A stretch of 39,063 bases of DNA from Butyrivibrio sp. (GCA_014799955.1 JAAVHB010000124.1:1-39063); one strand, 5' to 3'; counted from the first letter of the stretch, positions 1-8,638 are shown. Made by a program: numbers and translations. Notes: generated by a model not told the origin, from the letters alone.

Positions 1-515
1 AGTACCCGCACCCAGAAACAGTCCATGCCAAGCCTTTCGGACTCAAGCCTTACAAGCTTTCCGGCGCAGAATTTGGCGACTCCGTAAGCGTCCGTCGGAT
101 TCGCCGCGGTATCGGGGGACATTTTTTCCGAAGCGGTATCGCCGTACTCCGCCTGCGAGCCCGCTCCTACAAACTTATTGCAGCCTAACTTTTTGGCTGC
201 CGAAAGCGCGTCCAGCGCATAGCCTATATTGTCAGACTGACCGTGAATATCGGTGTTGCGCTGACTTCCGGTCAGCTTCCAGGCAAAATGGTAGAACACA
301 TCGGCATTCTGCCGTATTTTATCAGGTAAGCTTTTATAATCCTCAATTCCGCACCGCACAAGCTCAATCCTGCCGTCATTCGGCAGTCTGTCGGTTTTCT
401 GCGTATCCTCACGGACGACGGCGTAAATTTTCCTGATTCCGCAATCCCTCAGCGCCGCCTTAATCAAGGCGGTTCCGAGCATACTCGTGGCTCCGGTTAC
501 AATTATTGATTCCAT
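1..515 (-). CDS. NAD-dependent epimerase/dehydratase family protein (partial, C-terminus outside window)
   Basis: The reading frame starts at an ATG at 515 and runs off the left edge, so only about 171 residues are visible. The N-terminus reads MESIIVTGATSMLG, a Rossmann dinucleotide-binding loop of the extended short-chain dehydrogenase family, with Ser at the second conserved Gly position. Further on, WKLTGSQRN and a GAGSQAEYG stretch match the NAD-dependent sugar epimerase/reductase fold; the catalytic YxxxK appears as YGVAK. It begins four bases after the stop of the upstream ThDP enzyme, so the two are very likely co-translated. In this operon the likely job is reduction or epimerisation of the CDP-keto-sugar made upstream, comparable in place to YerF or abequose synthase. 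The exact substrate is inference. Confidence 0.8.
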   Translation of the reverse strand, partial: MESIIVTGATSMLGTALIKAALRDCGIRKIYAVVREDTQKTDRLPNDGRIELVRCGIEDYKSLPDKIRQNADVFYHFAWKLTGSQRNTDIHGQSDNIGYALDALSAAKKLGCNKFVGAGSQAEYGDTASEKMSPDTAANPTDAYGVAKFCAGKLVRLESERLGMDCFWVRV

Positions 516-519
516 TGCG

Positions 520-2319
520 CTATTCCTCTACCGGCTTGACAATCATATTTTCAAGAAATTCCTCCCTGGGCAAAAACGGGAACATATCCTCTATCGGCGC
601 GGATACAAGCCTTCCGTCCTCGAGCTGCTTTGAGCTTACCGACGGCATTACAGCCTGGTCGCGGACTGACATTACCTCACAGATAACAGGCTCGTCATCA
701 GCCATAATTTCTTTAAACTGCTCCTGCATTCTGTCGATTTTGTCCATTCTGTAATAGCGTATTCCGTAAGCCGCTGCTATTTTTTCCAAATCGGGAAACG
801 ACACTCCCGACGTCGAATCCGTACCTATAAATCTGCCGTCGAAGAATTTTCTCTGTGTCGCGCGAATCGACAGATAGCCATCGTTATTCCACACAAAAAG
901 CTTAACGGGCAGACGGTAATGCGCCAATGTCTGAAGCTCCTGAATATTCATCTGCAGGCTTCCGTCTCCGGTAATTCCCAAGGTCTGCCCGACGTTTCTA
1001 GCCATGCACACTCCGACGGCGGCGGGCAGCGTGAAGCCCATTTCCGCCTGCGCTCCGCTGGTAATATAGCGCTGCCCCTCGCTGCGGGTCTTAATTCCCT
1101 GCGCGGGAACATATACCGCCGAACCTGCGTCTGTAACCAGAACCGAATCGTCCTTCATTGCCTTGGAAAGCTCCTCGACAAATACGTACATATTGATTCC
1201 GTTCGTGTCGTCGTAATATTCCTCCAGACATACCGGATATTTATTTTTCCATTCAAGGCACCGCTTCGCCCAATGCTTATAATCGCACGCCTTAAGCGCG
1301 TCCTCGCCGCTCAGCCTTTCGATTACGCGCTTAGCGTCGGCAACAATTACCTGGTCCACATGAACCGTGTTTTTCATATGCTCATACCGGTCGATATCGA
1401 CGGCTATAACCTTTGCCTCTCTCGCAAAATATTCATACTGCTGTCCGGTGCTGCTCACACTCAAGCGACTTCCTATCGCTATTATCAGATCGGCGTTCTG
1501 AACCGCAAAATTTCCCGCGCGCGTTCCTTTATTGCCAATCCTTCCGATATTAAGTTCATGCATGGTCGGCAGCACGTCCGTTCCCATTCTGGAGCAGACC
1601 ACGGGTATGCCCAAGCTTTCCGCCAGCTTGCCGAATTCCTTTACCGCTCCCGCCAGACGAATGCCGTGTCCTGCCACAATGACGGGCCTTTTTGCCCTTG
1701 TAAGCTCACCGACTAAGTCCGCGATTTCCCAGTCAGAAGGCTCCGTCTTTGCCTGTGTCTGCTCAAGCGGGGAATAATGCTTCAGCGTGTCGGGCTCAAC
1801 CTCCGCAGACTGCACATCCATCGGGACGTCAATCCATACGGGACCAGGTCTTCCGCTCCTTGCCAGATAGAACGCCTTTTCCAGATGATAAAGCACGTCC
1901 TCCGGTCTTTCAACCATTACGGAATATTTTGTGATGGAAGAAACCAAGGTCACAATATCCGCCTCCTGCACTCCCACCTGACGGATGGGCAGCCCGATAT
2001 AGCCCAGGGTTTCCTTTTTTTTGCACTGTCCCGATACAAAAATACAGGGAACATTGTCCTGCCACGCGTTTAAAAGTCCGGTCATCGCGTTGGTTCCGCC
2101 ACAGCCCGTAGTAACGAACGCGCAGCCCATTCCCGAATATTTCGCGTATCCGACAGCCGCCATTGCCGCCGCCTGCTCATGATGGCAGCATATTTTACGC
2201 AAATTCGTATTACACGCCAGTCCGTCCGTCAGATACATCAGACCTCCGCCGGACACCATGAACACGTCATTTATTCCTTCTTCATATATCTTTTTTGCTA
2301 TTAAATCACATACTCTCAT
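520..2319 (-). CDS. Thiamine-diphosphate enzyme, acetolactate synthase-like (possible YerE-type sugar acyl ligase)
   Basis: 599 residues with the three-domain layout of the acetolactate synthase family: N-terminal pyrimidine-binding domain with the activating Glu48 in HHEQAAAMAA, a central domain (about 195-340), and a C-terminal pyrophosphate-binding domain with GDGS at 451-454 closing at NND 478-480. These enzymes decarboxylate a 2-keto acid and transfer the two-carbon unit; many bind FAD. No small regulatory ALS subunit and no branched-chain amino-acid genes are adjacent. Instead it sits after rfbF, rfbG and rfbH, the context of YerE, which adds an acetyl group from pyruvate to C4 of CDP-4-keto-3,6-dideoxyglucose. 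That role is inferred from context. The gene lies 12 bases after the aminotransferase and 4 before the reductase. A biosynthetic ALS is the alternative. Confidence 0.85.
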   Translation of the reverse strand: MRVCDLIAKKIYEEGINDVFMVSGGGLMYLTDGLACNTNLRKICCHHEQAAAMAAVGYAKYSGMGCAFVTTGCGGTNAMTGLLNAWQDNVPCIFVSGQCKKKETLGYIGLPIRQVGVQEADIVTLVSSITKYSVMVERPEDVLYHLEKAFYLARSGRPGPVWIDVPMDVQSAEVEPDTLKHYSPLEQTQAKTEPSDWEIADLVGELTRAKRPVIVAGHGIRLAGAVKEFGKLAESLGIPVVCSRMGTDVLPTMHELNIGRIGNKGTRAGNFAVQNADLIIAIGSRLSVSSTGQQYEYFAREAKVIAVDIDRYEHMKNTVHVDQVIVADAKRVIERLSGEDALKACDYKHWAKRCLEWKNKYPVCLEEYYDDTNGINMYVFVEELSKAMKDDSVLVTDAGSAVYVPAQGIKTRSEGQRYITSGAQAEMGFTLPAAVGVCMARNVGQTLGITGDGSLQMNIQELQTLAHYRLPVKLFVWNNDGYLSIRATQRKFFDGRFIGTDSTSGVSFPDLEKIAAAYGIRYYRMDKIDRMQEQFKEIMADDEPVICEVMSVRDQAVMPSVSSKQLEDGRLVSAPIEDMFPFLPREEFLENMIVKPVEE

Positions 2320-2331
2320 AAAGCTCTCCTT

Positions 2332-3504
2332 CTATAACTGCTCCACAAAGACTTTTATTCGCTTAATGCCCTCAATGATTTCCGATTCCGATACGGCATA
2401 GCAAAGACGGATATAGCCCTCTCCGCAGCTTCCGAAATCGCTGCCCGAGCATACTCCGACCTTTCCCTGCTCAAGAAGCCTGTAAGCGAATTCTCTGCTT
2501 GACAGACCTGTTTTCTTTATATTCGGGAATACATAAAACGCACCGCCCGGATTAAGACATTCTATTTTGTCGATTCCGTTCAATCCCGCAACAAGCAAAT
2601 CCCTTCTTTTCTTGTAGGTGTTCATCATTTCCTTTACCGGATTCTGGTCTCCGAGTATTGCCTCAATACCGGCCTTCTGTATAAAGCTGGGCACACACGA
2701 GGAGGTTGTCTGTAAAAGCAGTCCCATTTTCTCCATAACATGCTTAGGCCCTATGCCCACACCCAGACGCCAGCCCGTCATTGCAAACGCCTTTGAAAAA
2801 CCGTTCGCAAGAATCAGATAATCCTTGCACTTATCAATGATTGAGGGACTGTAAAACGGGGTTTCACCGTAATTCATTCTCGAATATATTTCGTCAAGAT
2901 ACAGATATATTCTGTGCTTTATCGCAATCTGCGCAACCGCGTCAAGCTCTTCCTTACGCATAACCGCCCCTGTGGGATTATGAGGACTGTTGACAATAAT
3001 AAGTCTTGTCTTATCGGTGATGCACGCCTCCAAATCCTTGGGGTCAAGTCTGAATTCGTTTTCCTCCTTAAGCGGAACCGCCACGGGCTTCACGCCGCAG
3101 AAGCTGAATACCGACAGATATGTGGGAAAACACGGATTCTGTACTATTACCTCATCTCCCGGATTCACAAGACAGCGCACAGCATAATATATCATAATAT
3201 TTGCACCCGGCGTTACGAGCACCTGTTCAATATCAGGCTCGAATCCGCGGGAATTCATATTGTTTTTCGCAATCAGCCTCCTGAACTCATAATCGCCCAT
3301 GGAATCGGAATAATGGGTGCTTCCGCCCTCCAACGCGCGCATTCCCGCCTGAATGATATTGTTCGGCGTTGAAAAATCCGGGTCACCTATTTCAAAATGT
3401 ACTATATGCTCTCCAGCCCGTTCCATTTCCTTGATTCTTGACAGTATTTTGAACATAGGCTGACCTTGGAGCAGATTTGCCGCATCCGATAAAGAATAAT
3501 ACAT
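2332..3504 (-). CDS. Class I/II PLP-dependent aminotransferase
   Basis: 390 residues of fold type I. Visible landmarks are NSPHNPTG (172-179), the PLP-ring Asp204 in YLDEIYS, Lys238 in NGFSKAFAMTGWRLG as Schiff-base lysine, and an Arg in GYIRLCYA near 368 that normally binds the substrate carboxylate. This is the aspartate/alanine aminotransferase branch, which uses amino acids, and not the DegT/ArnB branch that aminates sugars. An AAGGAG ribosome site lies 8 bases before the ATG. It is inserted between rfbH and the ThDP enzyme. A plausible role is to supply a 2-keto acid (pyruvate from alanine, or another) as acyl donor for that enzyme; this is inference. A housekeeping aspartate aminotransferase is possible but does not explain the position. 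Confidence 0.85.
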   Translation of the reverse strand: MYYSLSDAANLLQGQPMFKILSRIKEMERAGEHIVHFEIGDPDFSTPNNIIQAGMRALEGGSTHYSDSMGDYEFRRLIAKNNMNSRGFEPDIEQVLVTPGANIMIYYAVRCLVNPGDEVIVQNPCFPTYLSVFSFCGVKPVAVPLKEENEFRLDPKDLEACITDKTRLIIVNSPHNPTGAVMRKEELDAVAQIAIKHRIYLYLDEIYSRMNYGETPFYSPSIIDKCKDYLILANGFSKAFAMTGWRLGVGIGPKHVMEKMGLLLQTTSSCVPSFIQKAGIEAILGDQNPVKEMMNTYKKRRDLLVAGLNGIDKIECLNPGGAFYVFPNIKKTGLSSREFAYRLLEQGKVGVCSGSDFGSCGEGYIRLCYAVSESEIIEGIKRIKVFVEQL

Positions 3505-3583
3505 AATACCAGCTCCTTTTTATTTATTGCAAATCCGTGTGCATCTGCCGAAAGCTCTGAGACAGCGGTGATTTAATCTTCGC

Positions 3584-4927
3584 TTAATCAGAAACGGCTT
3601 CGGTTATCACCTTTGCCATATAATCAATCATACCGTCCGTCATTCCCGGGTACACACCCACCCAGAACGTGTTGTTCATAATGTACTCCGTCGTTTCAAG
3701 ACCTCCTGCTATACGGTAGCCTCCCGTGCCCCTCATCTCGTCAAAGCAGGGCTGCTTCACGAGGTTTCCTGAAAAAAGAAGCCTTGTCTGTACGTTATGC
3801 TCCTCTATATACTTCGTTACGTCGTTTCTTTTAAGCCCGCTTTCCGGTCTTACACTGATTAAAAAGCCGAACCACGACGGAACGCTGTTTTTTTCGGGCT
3901 CGGGCAAAATAAGTCTGTCCGAAAGCGGCTCCAGCGCACTGTGAAGCCTCTCCCAATTATGCCTGCGCTTCTCGATAAACGAAGGGAACTTTTTAAGCTG
4001 CGCGCACCCGATTGCCGCCTGCATATCCGTCACCTTAAGGTTATATCCGAAATGGCTGTAAACATATTTGTGGTCGTAGCCCTGCGGCAGCTCACCGTAT
4101 TTTCCGTCGTAGCGGTGTCCGCAGAAATTGTCATGTCCGGAAGGGCAGACGCAGTCTCGCCCCCAGTCACGGAAGGAAAGAATCAGTCTGTGCAGCATCG
4201 GATTATCAGTATATACGCACCCGCCCTCGCCCATCGTCATATGATGCGGCGGATAAAAGCTGCTGGTGCCTATATCGCCCCATGTTCCGGTGTATTTCGT
4301 AACGCCGTCAATCGTGTATTTCGTTCCGAGAGCGTCGCAGTTATCCTCGATAAGCCAAAGCCCGTACTTGTCACAGAAAGCTTTAACCGCTTCTATGTCA
4401 AAAGGATTGCCGAGCGTATGGGCTAGCATTACCGCCTTCGTCTTATCGCTTAGTGCCTCCTCAAGCACGGATACATCAATATTGTACTGCGGTATAGAAA
4501 CGTCAACAAATACCGGAACGGCGCCGTACTGAATAATCGGCGTTACGGTTGTAGGGAATCCGCAGGCAACCGTAATAACCTCGTCGCCTCTTTTAATCTG
4601 CCTCTCTCCAAGCTCCGGCGCGGTCAGCACCGTAAACGCAATCAGATTCGCGGAAGAACCGCTGTTTACAAGATGCGCGTATTTAACGCCGAGCCACTCC
4701 GCAAACTCCTTTTCAAACCTGTCCGAAAATCTTCCCGTCGTCAGCCAGAAATCAAGGGCGGCGTCCGTCAGCGCGCACATTTCCTCTTCGTCAAAAACAC
4801 GCCCCGCATAGCTGATACGCTCCCCCTCGTGATACGGCTCCTTCTTTTCCTTAAAGTCATGATAGTACTGTGCTACCAACTCCTTAATCTGATTTCTCGC
4901 CTCTTCCTCATTTTTCCAAACAGCCAT
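3584..4927 (-). CDS. rfbH: CDP-4-keto-6-deoxyglucose-3-dehydratase (E1, RfbH/DdhC)
   Basis: 447 residues of the DegT/ArnB/EryC1 fold, but with the lysine replaced: FYPPHHMTMGEGG places His228 where aminotransferases carry the PLP lysine, the hallmark of the PMP-dependent E1 dehydratase. It removes the C3 hydroxyl of CDP-4-keto-6-deoxyglucose together with a reductase (E3). A [2Fe-2S] ligand set is visible: Cys197, Cys259, Cys261 and Cys269, giving C-X61-C-X1-C-X7-C. The described family pattern is C-X57-C-X1-C-X7-C, so there is a four-residue insertion in the first gap. No E3 gene (RfbI-like ferredoxin reductase) is seen in the window. It follows rfbG by 70 bases that hold a hairpin, and precedes the aminotransferase by 79 bases. 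Confidence 0.95.
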   Translation of the reverse strand: MAVWKNEEEARNQIKELVAQYYHDFKEKKEPYHEGERISYAGRVFDEEEMCALTDAALDFWLTTGRFSDRFEKEFAEWLGVKYAHLVNSGSSANLIAFTVLTAPELGERQIKRGDEVITVACGFPTTVTPIIQYGAVPVFVDVSIPQYNIDVSVLEEALSDKTKAVMLAHTLGNPFDIEAVKAFCDKYGLWLIEDNCDALGTKYTIDGVTKYTGTWGDIGTSSFYPPHHMTMGEGGCVYTDNPMLHRLILSFRDWGRDCVCPSGHDNFCGHRYDGKYGELPQGYDHKYVYSHFGYNLKVTDMQAAIGCAQLKKFPSFIEKRRHNWERLHSALEPLSDRLILPEPEKNSVPSWFGFLISVRPESGLKRNDVTKYIEEHNVQTRLLFSGNLVKQPCFDEMRGTGGYRIAGGLETTEYIMNNTFWVGVYPGMTDGMIDYMAKVITEAVSD

Positions 4928-4947
4928 AATCCGCTTCTCCTTAACAT

Positions 4948-4976
4948 TCCCGCGAGGCGTTTTGCGCCGAACGGGA
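4948..4976 (-). other. Intercistronic hairpin between rfbG and rfbH
   Basis: In the 70-base gap the transcript reads TCCCG, TTC, GGCG, a CAAAA loop, CGCC, TCG, CGGGA: an outer 5-bp and an inner 4-bp stem separated by a symmetric internal loop. No U-run follows, and the rfbH ribosome site (AAGGAG) comes next. It may affect mRNA stability or processing; it does not look like a terminator. Confidence 0.4.
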
Positions 4977-4997
4977 CTTTCCGCTAACTCCTGTCAA

Positions 4998-6050
4998 TTA
5001 TCTGTCCATGAACTCGGCAATCTGCCTGTCCATACATGCCCTTATATCTTCATTCGCAATCCAGCATTTGCTCCACTCCACGACCTTCTCCATAGCGGTT
5101 TCAAGCCCCCAGCGCGGTCTCCAGCCAAATGTAGTTTTGAGCCTTGAGCAGTCCAGCTTCAGAAAATTCGCCTCGTGGGGACCGCCGTCATAACGGTTAA
5201 TCCACTTTAAATTTTCGCCCCATTTGCCGACAAACAAATCCACAAGCGCGCCCGTCTGAAAACAGTCCGAATCGTCGGGCCCGACATTATAATAACCGGC
5301 GTAATTGCCGTCCTCGTACTGCTTCGCGGCAATCATCAGATACGCGTACACGGGCTCAAGCACATGCTGGTACGGTCTTGTTGAAAAAGGATTTCTTACA
5401 ACAATTGCCTCGCCCTTAACCGCCTGACGCACACAGTCGGGCACAATCCTGTCCGCCGCAAAATCTCCGCCTCCGATTACGTTTCCCGCTCTCGCGGTAG
5501 ATACCGCAACCGTTCCGTCCGCGAAAAAGCTGTTCCTATAGGAATGAGTTACAAGCTCGGAGCAGGATTTGGAATTGGAGTACGGGTCAAAGCCGTCCAG
5601 CTCCTCGTTCTCCCTGTACCCCCATTCCCATTCTTTATTCAAATAAACCTTGTCCGTAGTTACGTTCAGAAAGGATTTCGCACAGTCGGAATTGCGTACG
5701 CACTCAAGAATATTGACCGTTCCCATCACATTGGTTTCGTATGTATACGCCGGGTTTTTGTAGCTTTCCCGAACAATCGGCTGTGCCGCCAGATGCAGTA
5801 CAATCTCCGGTTTTGCCACGTCAAAAGCTTTTTTAAGCGCTTCGTAATCCCGTATATCCCCGATAACGGAGTTAATATCGCCCGCGATATCCGCAAGCTC
5901 AAAAAGCGACGGAGATGTCGGCGGCTCAAGCGCATATCCGGTCACATGCGCGCCCGCGTTTGCCAGAAGCTTGCAAAGCCACGAGCCTTTAAATCCGGTA
6001 TGACCCGTTACGAATACTTTTTTACCCGAATAAAACGAGATGTCAAACAT
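4998..6050 (-). CDS. rfbG: CDP-glucose 4,6-dehydratase
   Basis: About 350 residues of the extended SDR family. It converts CDP-glucose to CDP-4-keto-6-deoxyglucose with bound NAD. Visible are the nucleotide loop VTGHTGFKG, LHLAAQPIV, the catalytic Thr-Asp in NVTTDKVY, the YxxxK pair in DPYSNSK, and RAGNVIGGGDF, all typical of RfbG. The frame could open further upstream at an ATG at 6068, but a GGGAGGA ribosome site lies about nine bases before the ATG at 6050, which is therefore preferred; this start is five bases downstream of the rfbF stop. It acts in the cytoplasm between rfbF and rfbH in the operon. Confidence 0.95.
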   Translation of the reverse strand: MFDISFYSGKKVFVTGHTGFKGSWLCKLLANAGAHVTGYALEPPTSPSLFELADIAGDINSVIGDIRDYEALKKAFDVAKPEIVLHLAAQPIVRESYKNPAYTYETNVMGTVNILECVRNSDCAKSFLNVTTDKVYLNKEWEWGYRENEELDGFDPYSNSKSCSELVTHSYRNSFFADGTVAVSTARAGNVIGGGDFAADRIVPDCVRQAVKGEAIVVRNPFSTRPYQHVLEPVYAYLMIAAKQYEDGNYAGYYNVGPDDSDCFQTGALVDLFVGKWGENLKWINRYDGGPHEANFLKLDCSRLKTTFGWRPRWGLETAMEKVVEWSKCWIANEDIRACMDRQIAEFMDR

Positions 6051-6055
6051 TTCCG

Positions 6056-6835
6056 TTAATCCTCCCATTTCTTCCAGGGCGCGTTACCCGCAGTCCAGTA
6101 TTTTTCAAGCATGTCCATCTCCCGCTTTGTATCCATGCACTGCCAGAAGCCTATGTGCTTGTACGACATCAGCTCGCCCTCATTCGCAAGCCTTTGAAGC
6201 GGCTCCTGCTCAAAAATGCAGCCGTCGCCGTCCAGATAATCGAAAACCTCCGGCTCAAGAACCATGAAGCCCGCGTTAATCAACGCCGAATCCCTGGACT
6301 GCTTTTCACGGAACGAGCGCACTGCGTTATCCGCGCCGATATCCAGCACACCCTTCTGCTGTTGCTGCTGCACTGCGGTAATCGTCGCCTTCTTGCCGCA
6401 TGCCCTGTGATATTTGGCAAGCTCCGATATATTAACGTCGCATACGCCGTCGCCGTAGGTCAGCATGAACGGCTCATCACCCACATATCTCTGTACGCGC
6501 TTGATACGTCCGCCCGTCATCGTATTCAGACCCGTATCCACAAGCGTGACCCTCCAGGGCTCCGACACGTTGTTGAACACTGTCATTTCATTATGATTTG
6601 CAAAATCAAACATTACGTCGCTGTTGTACAGATAATAATTCGCAAACCACTCCTTAATCATATGCTGCTTATAGCCGCAGCATATAATGAAATCGTTATA
6701 GCCGTAATAGGAATAGCCCTTCATAATATGCCACAGTATGGGCTTTCCGCCTATTTCAAGCATAGGCTTAGGCTTTATGCTGCTCTCCTCGCTTATTCTT
6801 GTTCCGTATCCGCCCGCTAACAATACTACTTTCAT
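6056..6835 (-). CDS. rfbF: Glucose-1-phosphate cytidylyltransferase
   Basis: 259 residues of the nucleotidyltransferase fold. It makes CDP-glucose from glucose-1-phosphate and CTP, the entry step of CDP-deoxysugar synthesis. The N-terminus has LLAGGYGTRISEES and the KPKPM lysine; WHIMKGYSYYG, FIICCGYKQ, VDTGLNTMTGGR and LTYGDGVCDV match RfbF closely, and the C-terminus ends PWKKWED as usual. One oddity: where I recall PPGRFGALDI in the family, this protein has five glutamines and KGVLDI, from a CAG/CAA run, with no net length change. It starts 18 bases after the glycosyltransferase stop and overlaps no other gene if rfbG starts at 6050. Confidence 0.95.
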   Translation of the reverse strand: MKVVLLAGGYGTRISEESSIKPKPMLEIGGKPILWHIMKGYSYYGYNDFIICCGYKQHMIKEWFANYYLYNSDVMFDFANHNEMTVFNNVSEPWRVTLVDTGLNTMTGGRIKRVQRYVGDEPFMLTYGDGVCDVNISELAKYHRACGKKATITAVQQQQQKGVLDIGADNAVRSFREKQSRDSALINAGFMVLEPEVFDYLDGDGCIFEQEPLQRLANEGELMSYKHIGFWQCMDTKREMDMLEKYWTAGNAPWKKWED

Positions 6836-6853
6836 ATCTTCATCACCCTGTAC

Positions 6854-8638
6854 CTAAATTTTTTCCGCGAATTCACGCCATTTTCTCTCCAGCTCGGGAT
6901 AGTCTATCTCAGAAATCGGCTTTCCGTGATTAAACAAATACATTGCAATATTTTCAACCATCTCATAATCCTCCAATTCACGCTGTGAAAGCACGGTTTT
7001 CAGAGGATTATCTGTTACATATTTAAAAAAGATACCATCTATAAACTGTTTAAAATTTACTCTTTCATTTTCGTAACGCTCCAAAAGCTTCATATTGTTT
7101 CTGTGAAGCAGGGTGCACAGCGCCCTCCAGTCTATCAGTTTTCGGTATGCCTCCATCCTGGTCATATATGCTAATTTGCACAGAATATAAGTTTTGCCGA
7201 TTCGTTCCATTATCAGGGATAGCAATTCGTCTGAATTCAGGTTCATAGCATTTTCAACGAATTCAATTGCGGAATTCTGCTGTTCAATCCGGCTGTTGTA
7301 ATGCATATAGGATAAAATTTCCTGACTGCTCTCCTCTACATTATCCTGTTCTGTCACGGATACCCACAACACAATATCGCTGAAGCTCGCACTTGTCCGC
7401 TCCGCCGTCAAAAGCGCCAGTGCTATATGTACATAAATGCTGACGAACTTATTTTCCCGATTTTGTGCGACTCTTTGCAGCACATTATTATTACGCACCC
7501 AAAAGCTGTTCAATGTGACACCGGTAAGATAATTATTATTTATCATATATTTTAAAGTATCTATACCGCTTTTTAAATGCATTTCTTCCGTTTTTCTGAA
7601 ATTCGGTCCGATTCCCGCAGCTTGTATAACCCCGTCGGTTTTATTATTTATAAGATAATTCATATAGCTGTGAAGATTTTCAACCTTCATAAAATCCTCG
7701 TCGCTGGTAAATACGATAAACTGCCCCTTTGCCAGCTCGAGCGCCTTGCACACATTGGCTCCATATCCCTGATTTTCATCAAACTCATGATATGTAACTC
7801 TTGAATCCCGCAGATTTTTTATTGCCTCGTAGCCTTCGGTATCCTCCGTTGAGCCGTTGTTTGACACAACGATTTCTATCTCGGCATCGTATTCGACCTG
7901 AAGAATATTCTGCACATTCTCAAGGCATATACTGCCGCGTCCGTAGCTCGGTATACAGACGGACAGCAGGATATTTTTCCTTTCCAACTGTGTATCCTCC
8001 AGACGAATCCTGTGCAGCTCGTATAATATTTCCCGGTACTCCGCAGGATGTCCGGATATAATCTGCTTCGGAATATAATGTTCGGGATATTTGATAAAAA
8101 ACTGCTTCATTATTTCAACGTCGGTAAATACCATGGAATTACGCAGATATTTACGTTGTATATCCGGAAGCTTTAAAAAGGACAAAAACTCATTCCTGTT
8201 TTCTCCCAACAAAATATAGCAGGTGTTCCACCCGCGCATTCCGATATACGGAATCATTTCCCTCAAATCCCATATATCCGCAATCAATACGCTGTGTATC
8301 TCCGCCTCCTTCGGCTCCTCAACCTCTCCCGAAATATCAATGCTCCCGAAAAACTGCCTGAGCGCCTTATGGAATATATAATACTTTGTATCCGATACGG
8401 GAATAAAATCCAGAAGCAGACTATTATAATCGTTATCGCACAGATTCTCGCAGTTATTTTGATAATTCTTAACGAATTCAGCCTCATTCGGCGTCACAAA
8501 GCAGTCATACAGAATCTGAAGAATTGCTTCTTTTTCGTAGCCCGCCTCATATAAATGTATGAAAAGCTCTACCGCACCTTCATAATCCTCCCGCTCAAAC
8601 AACTCAAGCGCCTGTTGATACTTAATCTCATTTTCCAT
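6854..8638 (-). CDS. Large family 2 glycosyltransferase with extra N- and C-terminal regions
   Basis: 594 residues. Residues 1-60 are helical with a TPR-like pattern (ALELFEREDYEGAVELF). Residues about 100-215 look like a second unknown domain. A GT-A glycosyltransferase core starts near 223 (LLSVCIPSYGRG), with the nucleotide-binding SNNGS at 259-263, GYGANVCKAL, and a metal-binding SDED at 312-315. The roughly 200 residues after the GT core are helical and unrecognised. No signal peptide or membrane span is seen, so it should act at the cytoplasmic face. It is the first gene of the CDP-sugar operon and probably transfers a sugar to a surface polysaccharide or glycoprotein; donor and acceptor are unknown. 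Confidence 0.85.
   Translation of the reverse strand: MENEIKYQQALELFEREDYEGAVELFIHLYEAGYEKEAILQILYDCFVTPNEAEFVKNYQNNCENLCDNDYNSLLLDFIPVSDTKYYIFHKALRQFFGSIDISGEVEEPKEAEIHSVLIADIWDLREMIPYIGMRGWNTCYILLGENRNEFLSFLKLPDIQRKYLRNSMVFTDVEIMKQFFIKYPEHYIPKQIISGHPAEYREILYELHRIRLEDTQLERKNILLSVCIPSYGRGSICLENVQNILQVEYDAEIEIVVSNNGSTEDTEGYEAIKNLRDSRVTYHEFDENQGYGANVCKALELAKGQFIVFTSDEDFMKVENLHSYMNYLINNKTDGVIQAAGIGPNFRKTEEMHLKSGIDTLKYMINNNYLTGVTLNSFWVRNNNVLQRVAQNRENKFVSIYVHIALALLTAERTSASFSDIVLWVSVTEQDNVEESSQEILSYMHYNSRIEQQNSAIEFVENAMNLNSDELLSLIMERIGKTYILCKLAYMTRMEAYRKLIDWRALCTLLHRNNMKLLERYENERVNFKQFIDGIFFKYVTDNPLKTVLSQRELEDYEMVENIAMYLFNHGKPISEIDYPELERKWREFAEKI

Noticed and set aside
520-3504. Reading of the ThDP enzyme and aminotransferase as a branched-chain amino-acid or phosphonate pathway
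   Set aside because: No ilvN, ilvC, ilvD or PEP mutase is adjacent, and the ThDP enzyme is the 600-residue ALS-type form, longer than phosphonopyruvate decarboxylase. The rfbFGH context fits better, though not proven.
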